A DNA stretch of 64,000 nucleotides from Mucilaginibacter segetis (lineage in GTDB: Bacteria; Bacteroidota; Bacteroidia; Sphingobacteriales; Sphingobacteriaceae), in the NCBI RefSeq assembly GCF_016522075.1, contig NZ_JAEHFW010000001.1:930001-994000 (forward strand). The letters run 5' to 3'. Positions 36,940 through 45,349 of this stretch are shown one piece after another. Under the pieces are notes generated by a model that was not told the DNA's origin, ran no database searches, and worked only from the letters and a program-made list of their open reading frames with translations. The translations under genes were made by a program, and so were the position numbers. Numbering within the stretch: the first letter of the stretch is position 1; each line of letters starts with the position of its first letter.

Positions 36940-37488
36940 TTAATCTTTTTTAAGCGGCAAGCGGATTTGTTCGCCATTCAGGATCTTGCTGATATTTGCT
37001 TCGTTAACCTGAAACTGGTCCGTAATCGCGCAGATGCGGCCGTCCGGCGCGATCCACACATAGTGGGGCAGCGTGGTATAGGCAAACAGGTTTCCGATCA
37101 CCGTATCGAGGGCGACAACCGGCAGATGTTGAGGCCGTTTAATTCCGCTAAAGGTGTAGTCGATGCTGGCCTGATCGTCCCTGGTCTTTTTACAGTTGAC
37201 AAGAATGATTGCCACCTTTTTCCCCAGCTTTGATGCGAGCGCGTCCAGATGGGGAAACTGCTTGAGGCAGCTGCCGCACCAGGTCGCCCAAAAATCCAGG
37301 ATAACCAGCCTCCCCCGGAAGTCGGAAAGCCGCAGGGTTTTGGAGTGGTAATTAGTGACGTGCTGCACCGTTACGTCGGGCATGGTATCACCGATGGTCA
37401 GCGGTGAACGGCTTTCCCGGTTTTGTGATCTGGCCGAAAAATTAAGGCATAGCAATGCCAGGACGATGTAAATCGTTATTTTTTTCAT
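36940..37488 (-). CDS. TlpA-like periplasmic thiol-disulphide oxidoreductase
   Basis: 182 residues with a signal peptide (cleavage after SARSQ) and a thioredoxin fold with active site WATWCGSCLKQFP, a cis-Pro region (TTLPHYVWIAPDG) and the TlpA start GDTMPDVTVQHV. It is predicted to reduce or exchange disulphides in the periplasm. It is the first gene of the TlpA-SusC-SusD operon. Confidence 0.88.
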   Translation of the reverse strand: MKKITIYIVLALLCLNFSARSQNRESRSPLTIGDTMPDVTVQHVTNYHSKTLRLSDFRGRLVILDFWATWCGSCLKQFPHLDALASKLGKKVAIILVNCKKTRDDQASIDYTFSGIKRPQHLPVVALDTVIGNLFAYTTLPHYVWIAPDGRICAITDQFQVNEANISKILNGEQIRLPLKKD

Positions 37489-37523
37489 GGAACGTTAATT
37501 TAGATGGATGAATAAAGTAGTGC

Positions 37524-37575
37524 GAAAATGGCAACCCGCAGGTCTAACTATTAACTGAAGCGGGTCGCCATTTTC
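37524..37575. other. Long inverted repeat upstream of the TlpA-SusCD operon
   Basis: Arms GAAAATGGCAACCCGC (37524-37539) and GCGGGTCGCCATTTTC (37560-37575) pair at 15 of 16 positions. It sits between the 90-residue gene and the operon start on the minus strand, so it may terminate the former or attenuate the latter. Confidence 0.5.
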
Positions 37576-37621
37576 AGGGGATCATTCGGGCGGGCAAATG
37601 ACCAGCAGCCAGATCTTAGCC

Positions 37622-37894
37622 TTATTTCTCGCCATCATCTTTTTTGGTTAAGTGGTGGGACAATAATTCTGCTAATTCTGCCTGATGGTAGATGTTACTG
37701 ATCAGGGAAGATAAGCCGGGAAGCTCCTTTTCCAGTTGCTGTGCATCAATGCCACGTGCAGTAAGTTCGCCAAGAAACCAGTCGTTCAATTCCTGTTGGA
37801 ACTGTTCATACGGAACCTGGGCAAAACGGTCCATTATTTCGGTAAGGCTACCAAAACGCGGTGTTTCTGACTGTGGCTTTAATTCATCCATCAT
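37622..37894 (-). CDS. Small hypothetical protein, 90 residues
   Basis: An acidic helical protein (FAQVPYEQFQQELNDWFLGE, LPGLSSLISNIYHQAELAEL) with no signal peptide or known motif. The second Met (37891) is an alternative start. It is a lone gene upstream of the TlpA operon. Unrecognised. Confidence 0.5.
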   Translation of the reverse strand: MMDELKPQSETPRFGSLTEIMDRFAQVPYEQFQQELNDWFLGELTARGIDAQQLEKELPGLSSLISNIYHQAELAELLSHHLTKKDDGEK

Positions 37895-38267
37895 AATGAC
37901 AATTCAGTTTCATTAAATGGAGTCAGCAGGAAGGGTAGTCTGAGGTATTATACTACAGGCGTGGGCTCCCAACTTATTGTTCACGGAGGCTTACCACAGC
38001 CTAGAGCACAAATAAGAAGGGAAACCCACACCTATAGCATGGGCATTCCAGCTTCTCATCTTGTGCTCAATTTGAAAGTGGTAATTTCCGTGAGCAAGAC
38101 TCAAAGCGAATGCTTCAAAATTTTCGAAGTATCCGCAAAAATAATACTATGTGCTTTAAAGCACAGTTTTATTTAGCTTATTCTAATATCAAATATAAAC
38201 ATTTAAAAGATAAACGTCAATAGTGACGTACCAAAGGATATTATTTGATGCTTGCTTTATAACATAG
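37895..38267. promoter_or_regulatory. Intergenic region with two palindromes before the XRE gene
   Basis: It contains a perfect 16-bp palindrome TGTGCTTTAAAGCACA (38150-38165) and an inverted repeat ACGTCA-ATAG-TGACGT (38214-38229), the latter about 40 bases before the ATG at 38268. The second is a plausible autoregulatory operator of the XRE protein. No gene is seen in the stretch. Confidence 0.45.
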
Positions 38268-38546
38268 ATGGCAAGCCAGTACCGAAACCAGACATTCATT
38301 AATCATATCGTGAAAAGAATCGAAGAAATTCGACTTGAAAAAGGTATAGTACAGGAGGATATTGTTGAAAGAACAGGTTTTACGCAAAAGCAAGTTTGGT
38401 TAATGCTTACCGGAAAAAACAACTTTGCAATATCGCATTTAGAAGCTATTGCTAGTGCTTTAGAAGTTCATCCCAAAGAACTTTTAGATTTTAATTTTGA
38501 AATACCAAAGCACCCTCCTTTAAGGAAAGACAGACGGGCGAAGTAA
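38268..38546 (+). CDS. XRE-family helix-turn-helix regulator
   Basis: 92 residues, essentially a single HTH domain (IRLEKGIVQEDIVERTGFTQ, KQVWLMLTGKNNFAISHLEA, IASALEVHPKELL). It probably binds the palindromes upstream of its own gene. It converges on the TetR gene with a 3-base gap. Such small repressors often control mobilisation genes; here these are on the opposite strand. Confidence 0.85.
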   Translation: MASQYRNQTFINHIVKRIEEIRLEKGIVQEDIVERTGFTQKQVWLMLTGKNNFAISHLEAIASALEVHPKELLDFNFEIPKHPPLRKDRRAK

Positions 38547-38549
38547 CAA

Positions 38550-39188
38550 TTATTGCTCGGTTTTTGCGTAGTCGAATGCCCAGCCCACTATCTGTTCTAT
38601 TGCGGTTAAGATTTCCCGCTGCCCAAGTTCAGTGCTCAGGTCAAGGTCACAAAACATCCCACCGTTAAACCGGGTGTGTAAAATGGTATAATAGATGCCG
38701 CCCACCAGTAGCGCGGCAATTGCCCGGAAATTTATTTTCGAATTACTAAAATGCTCGTCCGTGATAGCCAGCATCGACTGACCGGAACTTTCCCGGGCAT
38801 TATGAATACTTTTCATCAGCGGACTGTTAGTAGAAATCTCCCATAAGATCAGCCGCTGCATTTCACGTTCGTTCAAGAAATATTTAAACTGATTTTTCAG
38901 TATCTCCGCTATTAAAGCCTGTGTGCTTTCCGGTTGCTCTTCCGCCACCATTTCCTGCAACTTCTTCGAAAAGGTTAGCCAATAATCATTTTCCACAACA
39001 TAAGCCTCTATGAGATAATCGACGCTGCCAAAATATCGGTAGATCAGTTTTTTATTTACCCCGGCCTGCTTGGCGATTCGGTTTACGCCCAAGCCACTGT
39101 AGCCGTCTGCCTTCAGCACTTCCCCCACAGCTCTGATCAGCCGCTGTTTGGTCTGCTCTTTATTTTTGATATTTAGATCGAAGGCCAT
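38550..39188 (-). CDS. TetR-family transcriptional regulator
   Basis: 212 residues. The N-terminal HTH (LIRAVGEVLKADGYSGLGVN, RIAKQAGVNKKLIYRYFGSV) is followed by a helical ligand domain. It is 30 bases downstream of the coupling-protein gene on the same strand and could be part of that operon, regulating mobilisation. Confidence 0.9.
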   Translation of the reverse strand: MAFDLNIKNKEQTKQRLIRAVGEVLKADGYSGLGVNRIAKQAGVNKKLIYRYFGSVDYLIEAYVVENDYWLTFSKKLQEMVAEEQPESTQALIAEILKNQFKYFLNEREMQRLILWEISTNSPLMKSIHNARESSGQSMLAITDEHFSNSKINFRAIAALLVGGIYYTILHTRFNGGMFCDLDLSTELGQREILTAIEQIVGWAFDYAKTEQ

Positions 39189-39218
39189 AACCGTTTTTAC
39201 GTAATTAATGAAAACAAG

Positions 39219-41156
39219 TTAACTATTAAGAAACACAAAATTCACAATATTTTTAATATCCTGTTTGATCTGTTGATAGTTCTCCAAAATCATGTCCTGG
39301 TCGATCTCTCTTACCGGCGGGATAGCCTGATAGGCCATTTCTTCCTGTTGAATAGCAGCGTGGTCATTCTGGATCTCGTTATGAAAAACCTTCAGTGAAA
39401 TACGTTCTGCCGGATCATCAGCTACCAGGCCTACAAATTCGCCAGAGGAAAGCGATGCAATGGTAGATGCCGGAATAGCGTGATCGAGCTGCGTAGACTT
39501 ACTGACTGAGGTGTCGGTGCTGTTAATGGTCACACTTTCTTTTTGCTGGTTGATCCTGCCAAACCGCTCCGACAACTGTTTGGCGGTATCGCCCGTTACC
39601 TGCCCGCAGATCACGTTACCGACAATATTCATAATTACTTCTGCCTGGTCGCGGCCGTAGTCCTTTTTCAACTGACTGTAATCCTGTACGGCCAGTGTAA
39701 CAGCCACCTTATTCGACCGGGCGGTGGCAATCAAATTGTCAATACCATTGAAATAAATGGTTGGAAATTCATCGAAGATCATACTGCACTTTTGCTGGTT
39801 TTTGCGGTTCACCAACTTGTTTATGCGGTTGATATATAGGGATAACACCGCACCATACACTTGTGATTTTTGCGGATTATTAGCCAGGCAAACAATTTTA
39901 GGTTCGTCCGGATTGTTGATGTCCAGGGAAAAGTCATTGCCGCTCAGCACATAGTAAAGATGCGGCGAGGATAGCCGTGCCAGGCTGATCTTGGCACTGG
40001 CAACCTGACCTTCGAGTTGCTCATAAGCTTCATTTTGCCAGGCCGAAACAAAGGGATTGATCAGCACCTCGATCTCGGGCTCCTGCAAGAGTACGCCAAA
40101 CAATTCTTTGTAATCTACCTGGGCCAGTTCAATAACGTGCGGCAGGGTACAATATCTTCCATCCTCATATTTCTTTAAAAACCACATGATCGCGGTGATA
40201 AAATTGATGGGAGATTCCACGAAAAAATCACCTTGCTTTTTGATCCATTCCCGGTTCAGGCCCAGCATAATGGTACGGCTGGAATCAATGGCATCGGTAA
40301 TATCCAGCATGGTATGCGGCTCAAGCGGGTTGGCGCGGTGCATTACCTGTTCCAGGTTAATGATGTATTGAACTGGCTCAACCCGGTAGTGATGGGCATA
40401 TTTAAGCAAGTTATTGTAAACTATTTTGGTCAAATCATCATACTTAAAGTCGTAAACCAGCATGGTAAACCCTTTTTGAATATGCTGGCTGATGATATGG
40501 CGGATAATAAAGTAGGATTTCCCGGAACCGGGGCTGCCGCCAATTAGCGTTCCCCGAAACGGATTGATGATATTGATCCAACTGCTTCGGACTTTGCCCT
40601 TTAAGTTGTAGATGGCCGGCAGGTTGATGGAATATTCATTTTCGAGCAGCCTTTCTTCCTGTGGAAAGGATTCATTTTCCTTGTTGAAAATATCCTGGTT
40701 TAAAGCCAGCTTTAGCCGCCGGAACAATAAGCTTATTCCCGACAGTATTAAGATATAACCCACCGACGTTATTGTGATGTATAAAGCTGCCAATGCTAAT
40801 CCCGAACTATTGAACGTCAATATTAAGCCGCTGACAAAATATAAAAATAGGCCGCTAAGGGTATAGGAAACAATAGTTCGGGTACGTATATGTTCATCTT
40901 TTTTACCCTTGCTGCCTGCTAATGACACCAGCAGTAAAATCAATACAGTAAGTTTGGCCAGCCAGGTGTTCTGGAAAAGCGCCAGCCTAGTCAAGGGCAG
41001 TAAGATATGGTTAACAATGGGCTTGGACAAACCCAATTGCCGGAAAGCCGGATAACAGCATAAATAAAAATGCAGGAGCAGGATGCCCAGACTTAACAGC
41101 CTGGTAAAATCGATGACCCTTCGCAATGCTTGTTCATTTTCACCTGTTTGCATCAT
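39219..41156 (-). CDS. mobC: Type IV coupling protein (MobC/TraG-VirD4 type)
   Basis: 645 residues with four N-terminal membrane helices, then an ATPase with Walker A at 207-214 (GSPGSGKS), Walker B region (KCSMIFDEFPTIYFNGIDNL) and VTLAVQDYSQLKKDYGRDQA, followed by NVICGQVTGDTAKQLSERFG. It recruits the relaxase-DNA complex to the mating channel. The gene is 8 bases downstream of the relaxase gene, giving the order MobA-MobB-MobC on the minus strand. Confidence 0.93.
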   Translation of the reverse strand: MMQTGENEQALRRVIDFTRLLSLGILLLHFYLCCYPAFRQLGLSKPIVNHILLPLTRLALFQNTWLAKLTVLILLLVSLAGSKGKKDEHIRTRTIVSYTLSGLFLYFVSGLILTFNSSGLALAALYITITSVGYILILSGISLLFRRLKLALNQDIFNKENESFPQEERLLENEYSINLPAIYNLKGKVRSSWINIINPFRGTLIGGSPGSGKSYFIIRHIISQHIQKGFTMLVYDFKYDDLTKIVYNNLLKYAHHYRVEPVQYIINLEQVMHRANPLEPHTMLDITDAIDSSRTIMLGLNREWIKKQGDFFVESPINFITAIMWFLKKYEDGRYCTLPHVIELAQVDYKELFGVLLQEPEIEVLINPFVSAWQNEAYEQLEGQVASAKISLARLSSPHLYYVLSGNDFSLDINNPDEPKIVCLANNPQKSQVYGAVLSLYINRINKLVNRKNQQKCSMIFDEFPTIYFNGIDNLIATARSNKVAVTLAVQDYSQLKKDYGRDQAEVIMNIVGNVICGQVTGDTAKQLSERFGRINQQKESVTINSTDTSVSKSTQLDHAIPASTIASLSSGEFVGLVADDPAERISLKVFHNEIQNDHAAIQQEEMAYQAIPPVREIDQDMILENYQQIKQDIKNIVNFVFLNS

Positions 41157-41164
41157 AAATATTT

Positions 41165-42406
41165 TTAAAGTGAATGACCTTTACGTTTCTTTTTGCGTTT
41201 TCGCTGCTGCAGCCTGCCGAGCGCGGCCAGATCCTGCTGCTCTTCTTTAAACAATATATCAAATAGAGTTTGGCTCATTTCTGAACTACCGGTATGTTCC
41301 CGATTTCCATATTCCAGCCGCTCCGCACGTTTAGGCGATTTCTCCAAACTGCCTTTAACCGGTTCGTTTACAAAGCCCGCTGTCAATGCGTTGGCCGCAT
41401 AATTTTTCCCCAGGTCACTTCCGTTAAAGACCGCTTTGTGCTGGTGATCCACAAAAGTTACCCCATAGATCCGGCCCTCCTCATTTTGCCTGAAAACGAC
41501 ATGTATATGTTTTTTCAAAAGTGCTTTTTGAAACTGTGATTTAGATACCCGGTCAGCCAGCACCTCATCGATGCTTTGACGTAAGCGATCTTTTAAAGGC
41601 CTGCGAACGACTTCATTCAGGCGAAACCGGTCCTGGAGCTTTTGTAGGGTCGGCTTTCCATAGATGCTGCTGGCTTTAACAGGTACGCCCAGCTTGTTGC
41701 CTTTTTCATCAAGCGCCCAGTACACCAGACCGTTTTTTTCAAACATCCTGGAATCCTTCGACCCGCGATCAGCTGTAATATTGTATTGATTCAACACCGC
41801 GTTGAGCTCCGGGACACTTGTAAATTTATAAGTGCCGATGACCTCGTTAACTATATTGGTCATCGACCTTTTGAGTTCAGCCTTGCCATAAACCAGTTTT
41901 TCCAGGGGCTTGATATTAAACTTTACTGCCTCAACCTGATCTTCTGCTTTTACCAGCTGATAGGTTTGCTCAATTTTCTTCCGGGCAGATTCCGATGCCC
42001 GGTTAGCCAGGTGGTGAAAGCTGATCCGCTTACCATCCGGTTCAATATTGGTGCTGACGATATGCAAATGCGCATGGCCGGCGTCATAGTGCTGATATAC
42101 CAGGTACGGCTGTTTACCAAAGCCCAGTCCCTGCATGTAATCATCCGAAATCTGTTGAAGCGTGTCTTTATCCAAATTTTCACCAACCGCAAAATTCAGG
42201 GAAACATGTAAGGTGTTCACCTGTGTACGCGCGTTACGATTGATCAGGTCCGTCAGCCTTCGCATCTTATCCTGGAACGTTAAATCCGCCGGGTCCTTCA
42301 GGTAGCCTTGAGCCCATATTAATTCCGCCTTACCCGCCCGCACTTTGTGTTCATTATAATTTATCGCGCCGAGGATGCTTCTTCCCGTTTTAATTTTTGC
42401 GACCAT
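41165..42406 (-). CDS. mobB: MobB-type relaxase
   Basis: 413 residues. An N-terminal relaxase domain starts MVAKIKTGRSILGAINYNEH and has the metal-binding histidine triad in HYDAGHAHLHIVSTNI; the candidate Tyr nucleophile lies in the first 30 residues (NYNEHK). The C terminus is basic (RLQQRKRKKKRKGHSL). It nicks DNA at oriT and leads the strand. The start overlaps the accessory gene by 46 bases, typical of this Mob family. Confidence 0.93.
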   Translation of the reverse strand: MVAKIKTGRSILGAINYNEHKVRAGKAELIWAQGYLKDPADLTFQDKMRRLTDLINRNARTQVNTLHVSLNFAVGENLDKDTLQQISDDYMQGLGFGKQPYLVYQHYDAGHAHLHIVSTNIEPDGKRISFHHLANRASESARKKIEQTYQLVKAEDQVEAVKFNIKPLEKLVYGKAELKRSMTNIVNEVIGTYKFTSVPELNAVLNQYNITADRGSKDSRMFEKNGLVYWALDEKGNKLGVPVKASSIYGKPTLQKLQDRFRLNEVVRRPLKDRLRQSIDEVLADRVSKSQFQKALLKKHIHVVFRQNEEGRIYGVTFVDHQHKAVFNGSDLGKNYAANALTAGFVNEPVKGSLEKSPKRAERLEYGNREHTGSSEMSQTLFDILFKEEQQDLAALGRLQQRKRKKKRKGHSL

Positions 42407-42783
42407 AGTTCTGAAAAGTTTTGCATACGATCTTTAATTTGCCCGATGGCGGGATCAATCTTAGTTCCAATAACCGAAAGTAAATTTAGCCACAGCTTCT
42501 TCTCCGCATTGCCCTGTGCACTATTAATTTGACGTACCGCCTGGTTAAGGTTGGTGCCGATAGCGTTGAGTTCCCTGCGCAGTAAAGCCAGTTCTTCCAG
42601 CATCTCATCCATGGATTTATCGCGGTAGTTCACCACCACCGGCTTGCTTAATAACAAGCTTCTGGAATACTCGCTTAGTTTGTTGAACCGCGTCTTTTTA
42701 AACGCCGAATAAATGGACTGGTACTCGTCTGGCTTAAGCCTGGTGAGCAAAGTTTTGGATCTGTTTTCCTTCTGCTTTTCCAT
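42361..42783 (-). CDS. mobA: MobA-type mobilisation accessory protein
   Basis: 140 residues, with a basic ribbon-helix-helix-like N-terminal part (LLTRLKPDEYQSIYSAFKKT, FNKLSEYSRSLLLSKPVVVN) and a helical C-terminal part (LALLRRELNAIGTNLNQAVR). It is expected to bind oriT and help the relaxase. The repeats just upstream (42799-42889) are the likely binding site. Confidence 0.82.
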   Translation of the reverse strand: MEKQKENRSKTLLTRLKPDEYQSIYSAFKKTRFNKLSEYSRSLLLSKPVVVNYRDKSMDEMLEELALLRRELNAIGTNLNQAVRQINSAQGNAEKKLWLNLLSVIGTKIDPAIGQIKDRMQNFSELWSQKLKREEASSAR

Positions 42784-42798
42784 AATTCTTGTCCTCTA

Positions 42799-42889
42799 AA
42801 ATCTGACTTCGGAAGATTTTATTCTTGGCCCCGAACTGACTCCGGAAGGGAGGGCAAGATTTCGTTTGTAATACAAACGTTTATCTTGC
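42799..42889. other. Candidate origin of transfer (oriT)
   Basis: Upstream of the mob genes there are: an inverted repeat AAAATCT...AGATTTT (42799-42821); a direct repeat CTGACTTCGGAAG / CTGACTCCGGAAG; and a long interrupted inverted repeat GCAAGAT..CGTTTGT-AAT-ACAAACG..ATCTTGC (42854-42889). Inverted repeats next to relaxase genes usually mark the nick region. Confidence 0.55.
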
Positions 42890-42958
42890 TGATTGCTGAA
42901 AAATGCAATCTCATCCTTTTGCAAAGCCCTCGATTCGGATTTGTTTAACATTCCTCTC

Positions 42959-43279
42959 TTAAAATGACTCACTGTAAAATGGGGACTGCCGGAACCTGCG
43001 TTTTACTTCCTGACGGTAGTTGTAGATCCATTCGGCAGCACATACTTTCCAGTTATAAATGGTGCCGCCCGTAGCTGTCTTCCACCCGCGATTATCATGT
43101 TCATCAAAGAATTTTTCAGCCAGTTGCGCTAAGCCTTTCTGGTCAAAATAGATCAGCAAGACATCACTGTCAGGCGGCATGGTCGTACCCAGACCATCAT
43201 GAATGCTCATAGAATTATTACGGGTCCGACTGGTCTTTTTTTGTTGCCTGGGAACGGTGCGTTTTGCCTTGCGTTTCAT
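42959..43279 (-). CDS. Hypothetical basic protein in the mobilisation region
   Basis: 106 residues, very basic N terminus (MKRKAKRTVPRQQKKTSRTR) and a compact aromatic C-terminal domain (GWKTATGGTIYNWKVCAAEW, IYNYRQEVKRRF). No family recognised. It overlaps the upstream HTH gene by 4 bases (ATGA), so the two are translated together. Confidence 0.65.
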   Translation of the reverse strand: MKRKAKRTVPRQQKKTSRTRNNSMSIHDGLGTTMPPDSDVLLIYFDQKGLAQLAEKFFDEHDNRGWKTATGGTIYNWKVCAAEWIYNYRQEVKRRFRQSPFYSESF

Positions 43280-43605
43280 ACCATCTTCATCTGGTCGTTC
43301 AACTTATCCGAAGCCATCAGCTTCTCAATTTCTTCAGAATTGTAATAGGTAACACCACCCAATTTTTTGAAAGGAATCAGACCTTTGTCCCGGAGATATT
43401 GCAGCTTGCTTTCGGACAGCCGGAGCATTTTCTTGATTTCGAAAGCTTTGAGCCATTGATGGCCCGGCTGGCCGGATTGCTCTTTCAAAAGCTTCTTAAT
43501 ATCAACAATAAGCTGTTGCTTGAAGTCGATCAAATCCTGCACGGTAATCAGCTGATCACGGTGCATTTTTGGAGAGTCATGTTGGATTTCATTATAATTT
43601 GCCAT
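43276..43605 (-). CDS. Excisionase/MerR-like helix-turn-helix protein
   Basis: 109 residues. The C-terminal winged HTH follows the excisionase pattern: WLKAFEIKKMLRLSESKLQY, LRDKGLIPFKKLGGVTYYNS. It probably acts as a recombination directionality factor or regulator for the element. Repeated element B lies about 50 bases upstream of its start. Confidence 0.82.
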   Translation of the reverse strand: MANYNEIQHDSPKMHRDQLITVQDLIDFKQQLIVDIKKLLKEQSGQPGHQWLKAFEIKKMLRLSESKLQYLRDKGLIPFKKLGGVTYYNSEEIEKLMASDKLNDQMKMV

Positions 43606-43655
43606 AGCTTAAAATTTAGCAACAGCAAATGTGGGAAGGAGCAAAATATTTTTTT

Positions 43656-43687
43656 CACACCTCATGTGCGAGGTAGGTGTTTTTTAT
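43656..43687 (-). promoter_or_regulatory. Repeated structured element B, upstream of the HTH gene
   Basis: It matches element A at 28368 in CACACCT, the central TGTG and AGGTAGGTGT with a T run, with paired changes in the stem (ACCTC/GAGGT). The likely function is operator or leader; see finding. Confidence 0.5.
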
Positions 43688-44235
43688 GTGGAGAATAATT
43701 GCACCGGTGTATTCAGAGGCAGTTATAGATAATAAATAGTTATCTGTTATTGGCTCTTCCCAAATTAAATTAATAAGAATGGTCAATGAAATTTTTCAAA
43801 AACATAGTTTAAAAAATACTGCTTCATTTTTTCGCATGAGGAAATGAAGCGAAAACTAACATTTCCAGTACTTTATTGAGATTGCATATGTTTGAATATC
43901 ATTATGTTATGATATTTATTCCGATTTATTTTTAAAACCCTTGTCTTTTAGGCATTATTCAGCAAAATTCGCCAAAAACATTAACTTGCTAATTTACAGA
44001 TACTCGACTTTCTATCTATAGGATAGATAAATATGGGTTCTTGACAGTACAAATACCTTTGAAGTTTATAGCTGATTTGAAGGGATTGGCAGATTTGCCA
44101 AAAAAATGAAATAATACGAAAAATCTTGAAAGGCCACTATTGAGGTTTTTCGAGTAATTTCGGGTGCTTGATCACACGCACCATAACATCCATAGTAATA
44201 TGTTATCACAAATATACTAACCAAATAAAGCTTTT
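43688..44235. other. AT-rich non-coding stretch
   Basis: No convincing reading frame. It contains an inverted repeat TCTATC-TATAG-GATAGA (44011-44027). It marks the junction between the mobilisation block and the defence islands. Confidence 0.4.
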
Positions 44236-44272
44236 AATGGTAATATACTGGATCAATAATCTAATTACCATT
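44236..44272 (-). terminator. Hairpin after the CapP-like gene
   Basis: Perfect 9-bp arms AATGGTAAT/ATTACCATT with a 19-base loop, about 16 bases beyond the stop at 44288. Confidence 0.5.
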
Positions 44273-44287
44273 TCAATATAAAAGATT

Positions 44288-44866
44288 TTAACAAACCTTT
44301 TGCTGTTTGAACACGCCGGTAACCCCCATACGGTATTTGACCATATCGACGCTAGCGGAGAAGTAGTCGGAAATATTTTCTACGGTTACAAGGTGTTTGA
44401 GCCCCCATTGCAATCCTGGCCTAGTTATCTGTAGACAGCCACCGAGATATTTGGCCTCCTGTTCATGGACAGGGTTAAAATAGTGCAGTCCGAACTGGGC
44501 GCACAATATAGCAGATTCTGGTGGAACGGTATGTTTACGGATGATATGGGCCAGTTCGTGCATCAGATTACTTTGCTGGCGGAAGCGGGAATGGCGGTCA
44601 TTATGGATGATGATCTTTTCACCGTGAATGTTTGGAGTCCACATCGCTGAAAATTTATCGGGGTCGGTCATCCGGCTGTAGTCCGGATGATCGGTCTGAT
44701 CGCCAAAGACTTCGTCGACGGTAAAAACGTCCACCTGGAGGTGTTCAGCTAGCTTAAAGGCGTCCAGTGGGTCGAATTTGGAAATACCAAGGTCTTTCCG
44801 GCAGGCTTCGGATATCCGTTCAGCCTCTGCCATAAAACCACGCGCCAGGACGGACTTACTAGGCAT
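44288..44866 (-). CDS. ImmA/IrrE-type zinc metallopeptidase, CapP-like
   Basis: 192 residues from the ATG at 44866, which overlaps the HTH gene stop by 8 bases; sequence further upstream in this frame is the HTH gene read out of frame. The zinc motif HELAH is at 103-107, with a likely third ligand Glu near 137 (EQEAKYLGG). In CBASS loci CapP cleaves the repressor CapH after DNA damage. Position next to an HTH gene and divergent from a CD-NTase operon fits that role. The same two-gene layout also occurs in phage and ICE repressor systems. Confidence 0.85.
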   Translation of the reverse strand: MPSKSVLARGFMAEAERISEACRKDLGISKFDPLDAFKLAEHLQVDVFTVDEVFGDQTDHPDYSRMTDPDKFSAMWTPNIHGEKIIIHNDRHSRFRQQSNLMHELAHIIRKHTVPPESAILCAQFGLHYFNPVHEQEAKYLGGCLQITRPGLQWGLKHLVTVENISDYFSASVDMVKYRMGVTGVFKQQKVC

Positions 44867-45209
44867 TGCGTTTGGATTTGGTAAAAGCCATATCAACCAT
44901 GTGCACCATGGCATTAATAGTGTCGGTATCCAGTTCGCGGCTGGAGCGCAGTTGGAAGACAATCTTTTCCTTTTCGGAGATGTCCGCCGCCTCGATCTTT
45001 TCACCGGTAATAAAGGTTTCTGTGGATACGCCGAGCCAATTGCATAACCGGATAAAGGTTTCGACATCCGGCAGATTACCTTGTTCAACACGCGAGAGCG
45101 TAGCCGAGCTGATTCCTCCGATTTCCGTCGCAGTATCCCTTAACCCCTTTTTTCCGCGCCTGGATTTCAGCATACTAGCCAGCAGTTCTGAATTTAATGT
45201 GGATTCCAT
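44859..45209 (-). CDS. XRE-type repressor, CapH-like
   Basis: 116 residues. The N-terminal HTH at about 10-60 (LLASMLKSRRGKKGLRDTAT, EIGGISSATLSRVEQGNLPD) is followed by a helical dimerisation/cleavage region (ISEKEKIVFQLRSSRELDTD). It is predicted to bind the two operator sites at 45246-45308 and repress the divergent CBASS operon until cut by the metallopeptidase encoded downstream. Confidence 0.85.
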   Translation of the reverse strand: MESTLNSELLASMLKSRRGKKGLRDTATEIGGISSATLSRVEQGNLPDVETFIRLCNWLGVSTETFITGEKIEAADISEKEKIVFQLRSSRELDTDTINAMVHMVDMAFTKSKRNA

Positions 45210-45245
45210 GTGGGTAAGTTGTTGAAAAGTTTTATAAGTAATACA

Positions 45246-45308
45246 TTGTTACATTAATAATACAAGTATATATTTGACAAATGAAACAATGTTACGTTGA
45301 TGATACAA
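45246..45308 (+). promoter_or_regulatory. Promoter of the CBASS operon with two operator copies
   Basis: Operator 1 (45246-45265) is a palindrome TTGTnnnATTAATnnnACAA. Operator 2 (45289-45308) is a 16-of-19 match, 43 bases further. A TATATTTG -7 box (45269-45276) lies between them, and a TTG -33 box falls inside operator 1 at the expected spacing. A repressor bound here would block the plus-strand promoter and possibly its own. Confidence 0.65.
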
Positions 45309-45349
45309 ATTTATAACACTCTGGACATATATACAAAATTTATTTAATC

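Noticed and set aside
44867..45091. N-terminal extension of the metallopeptidase reading frame
   Set aside because: It is the HTH gene read in another frame; the peptidase domain begins at the ATG at 44866.
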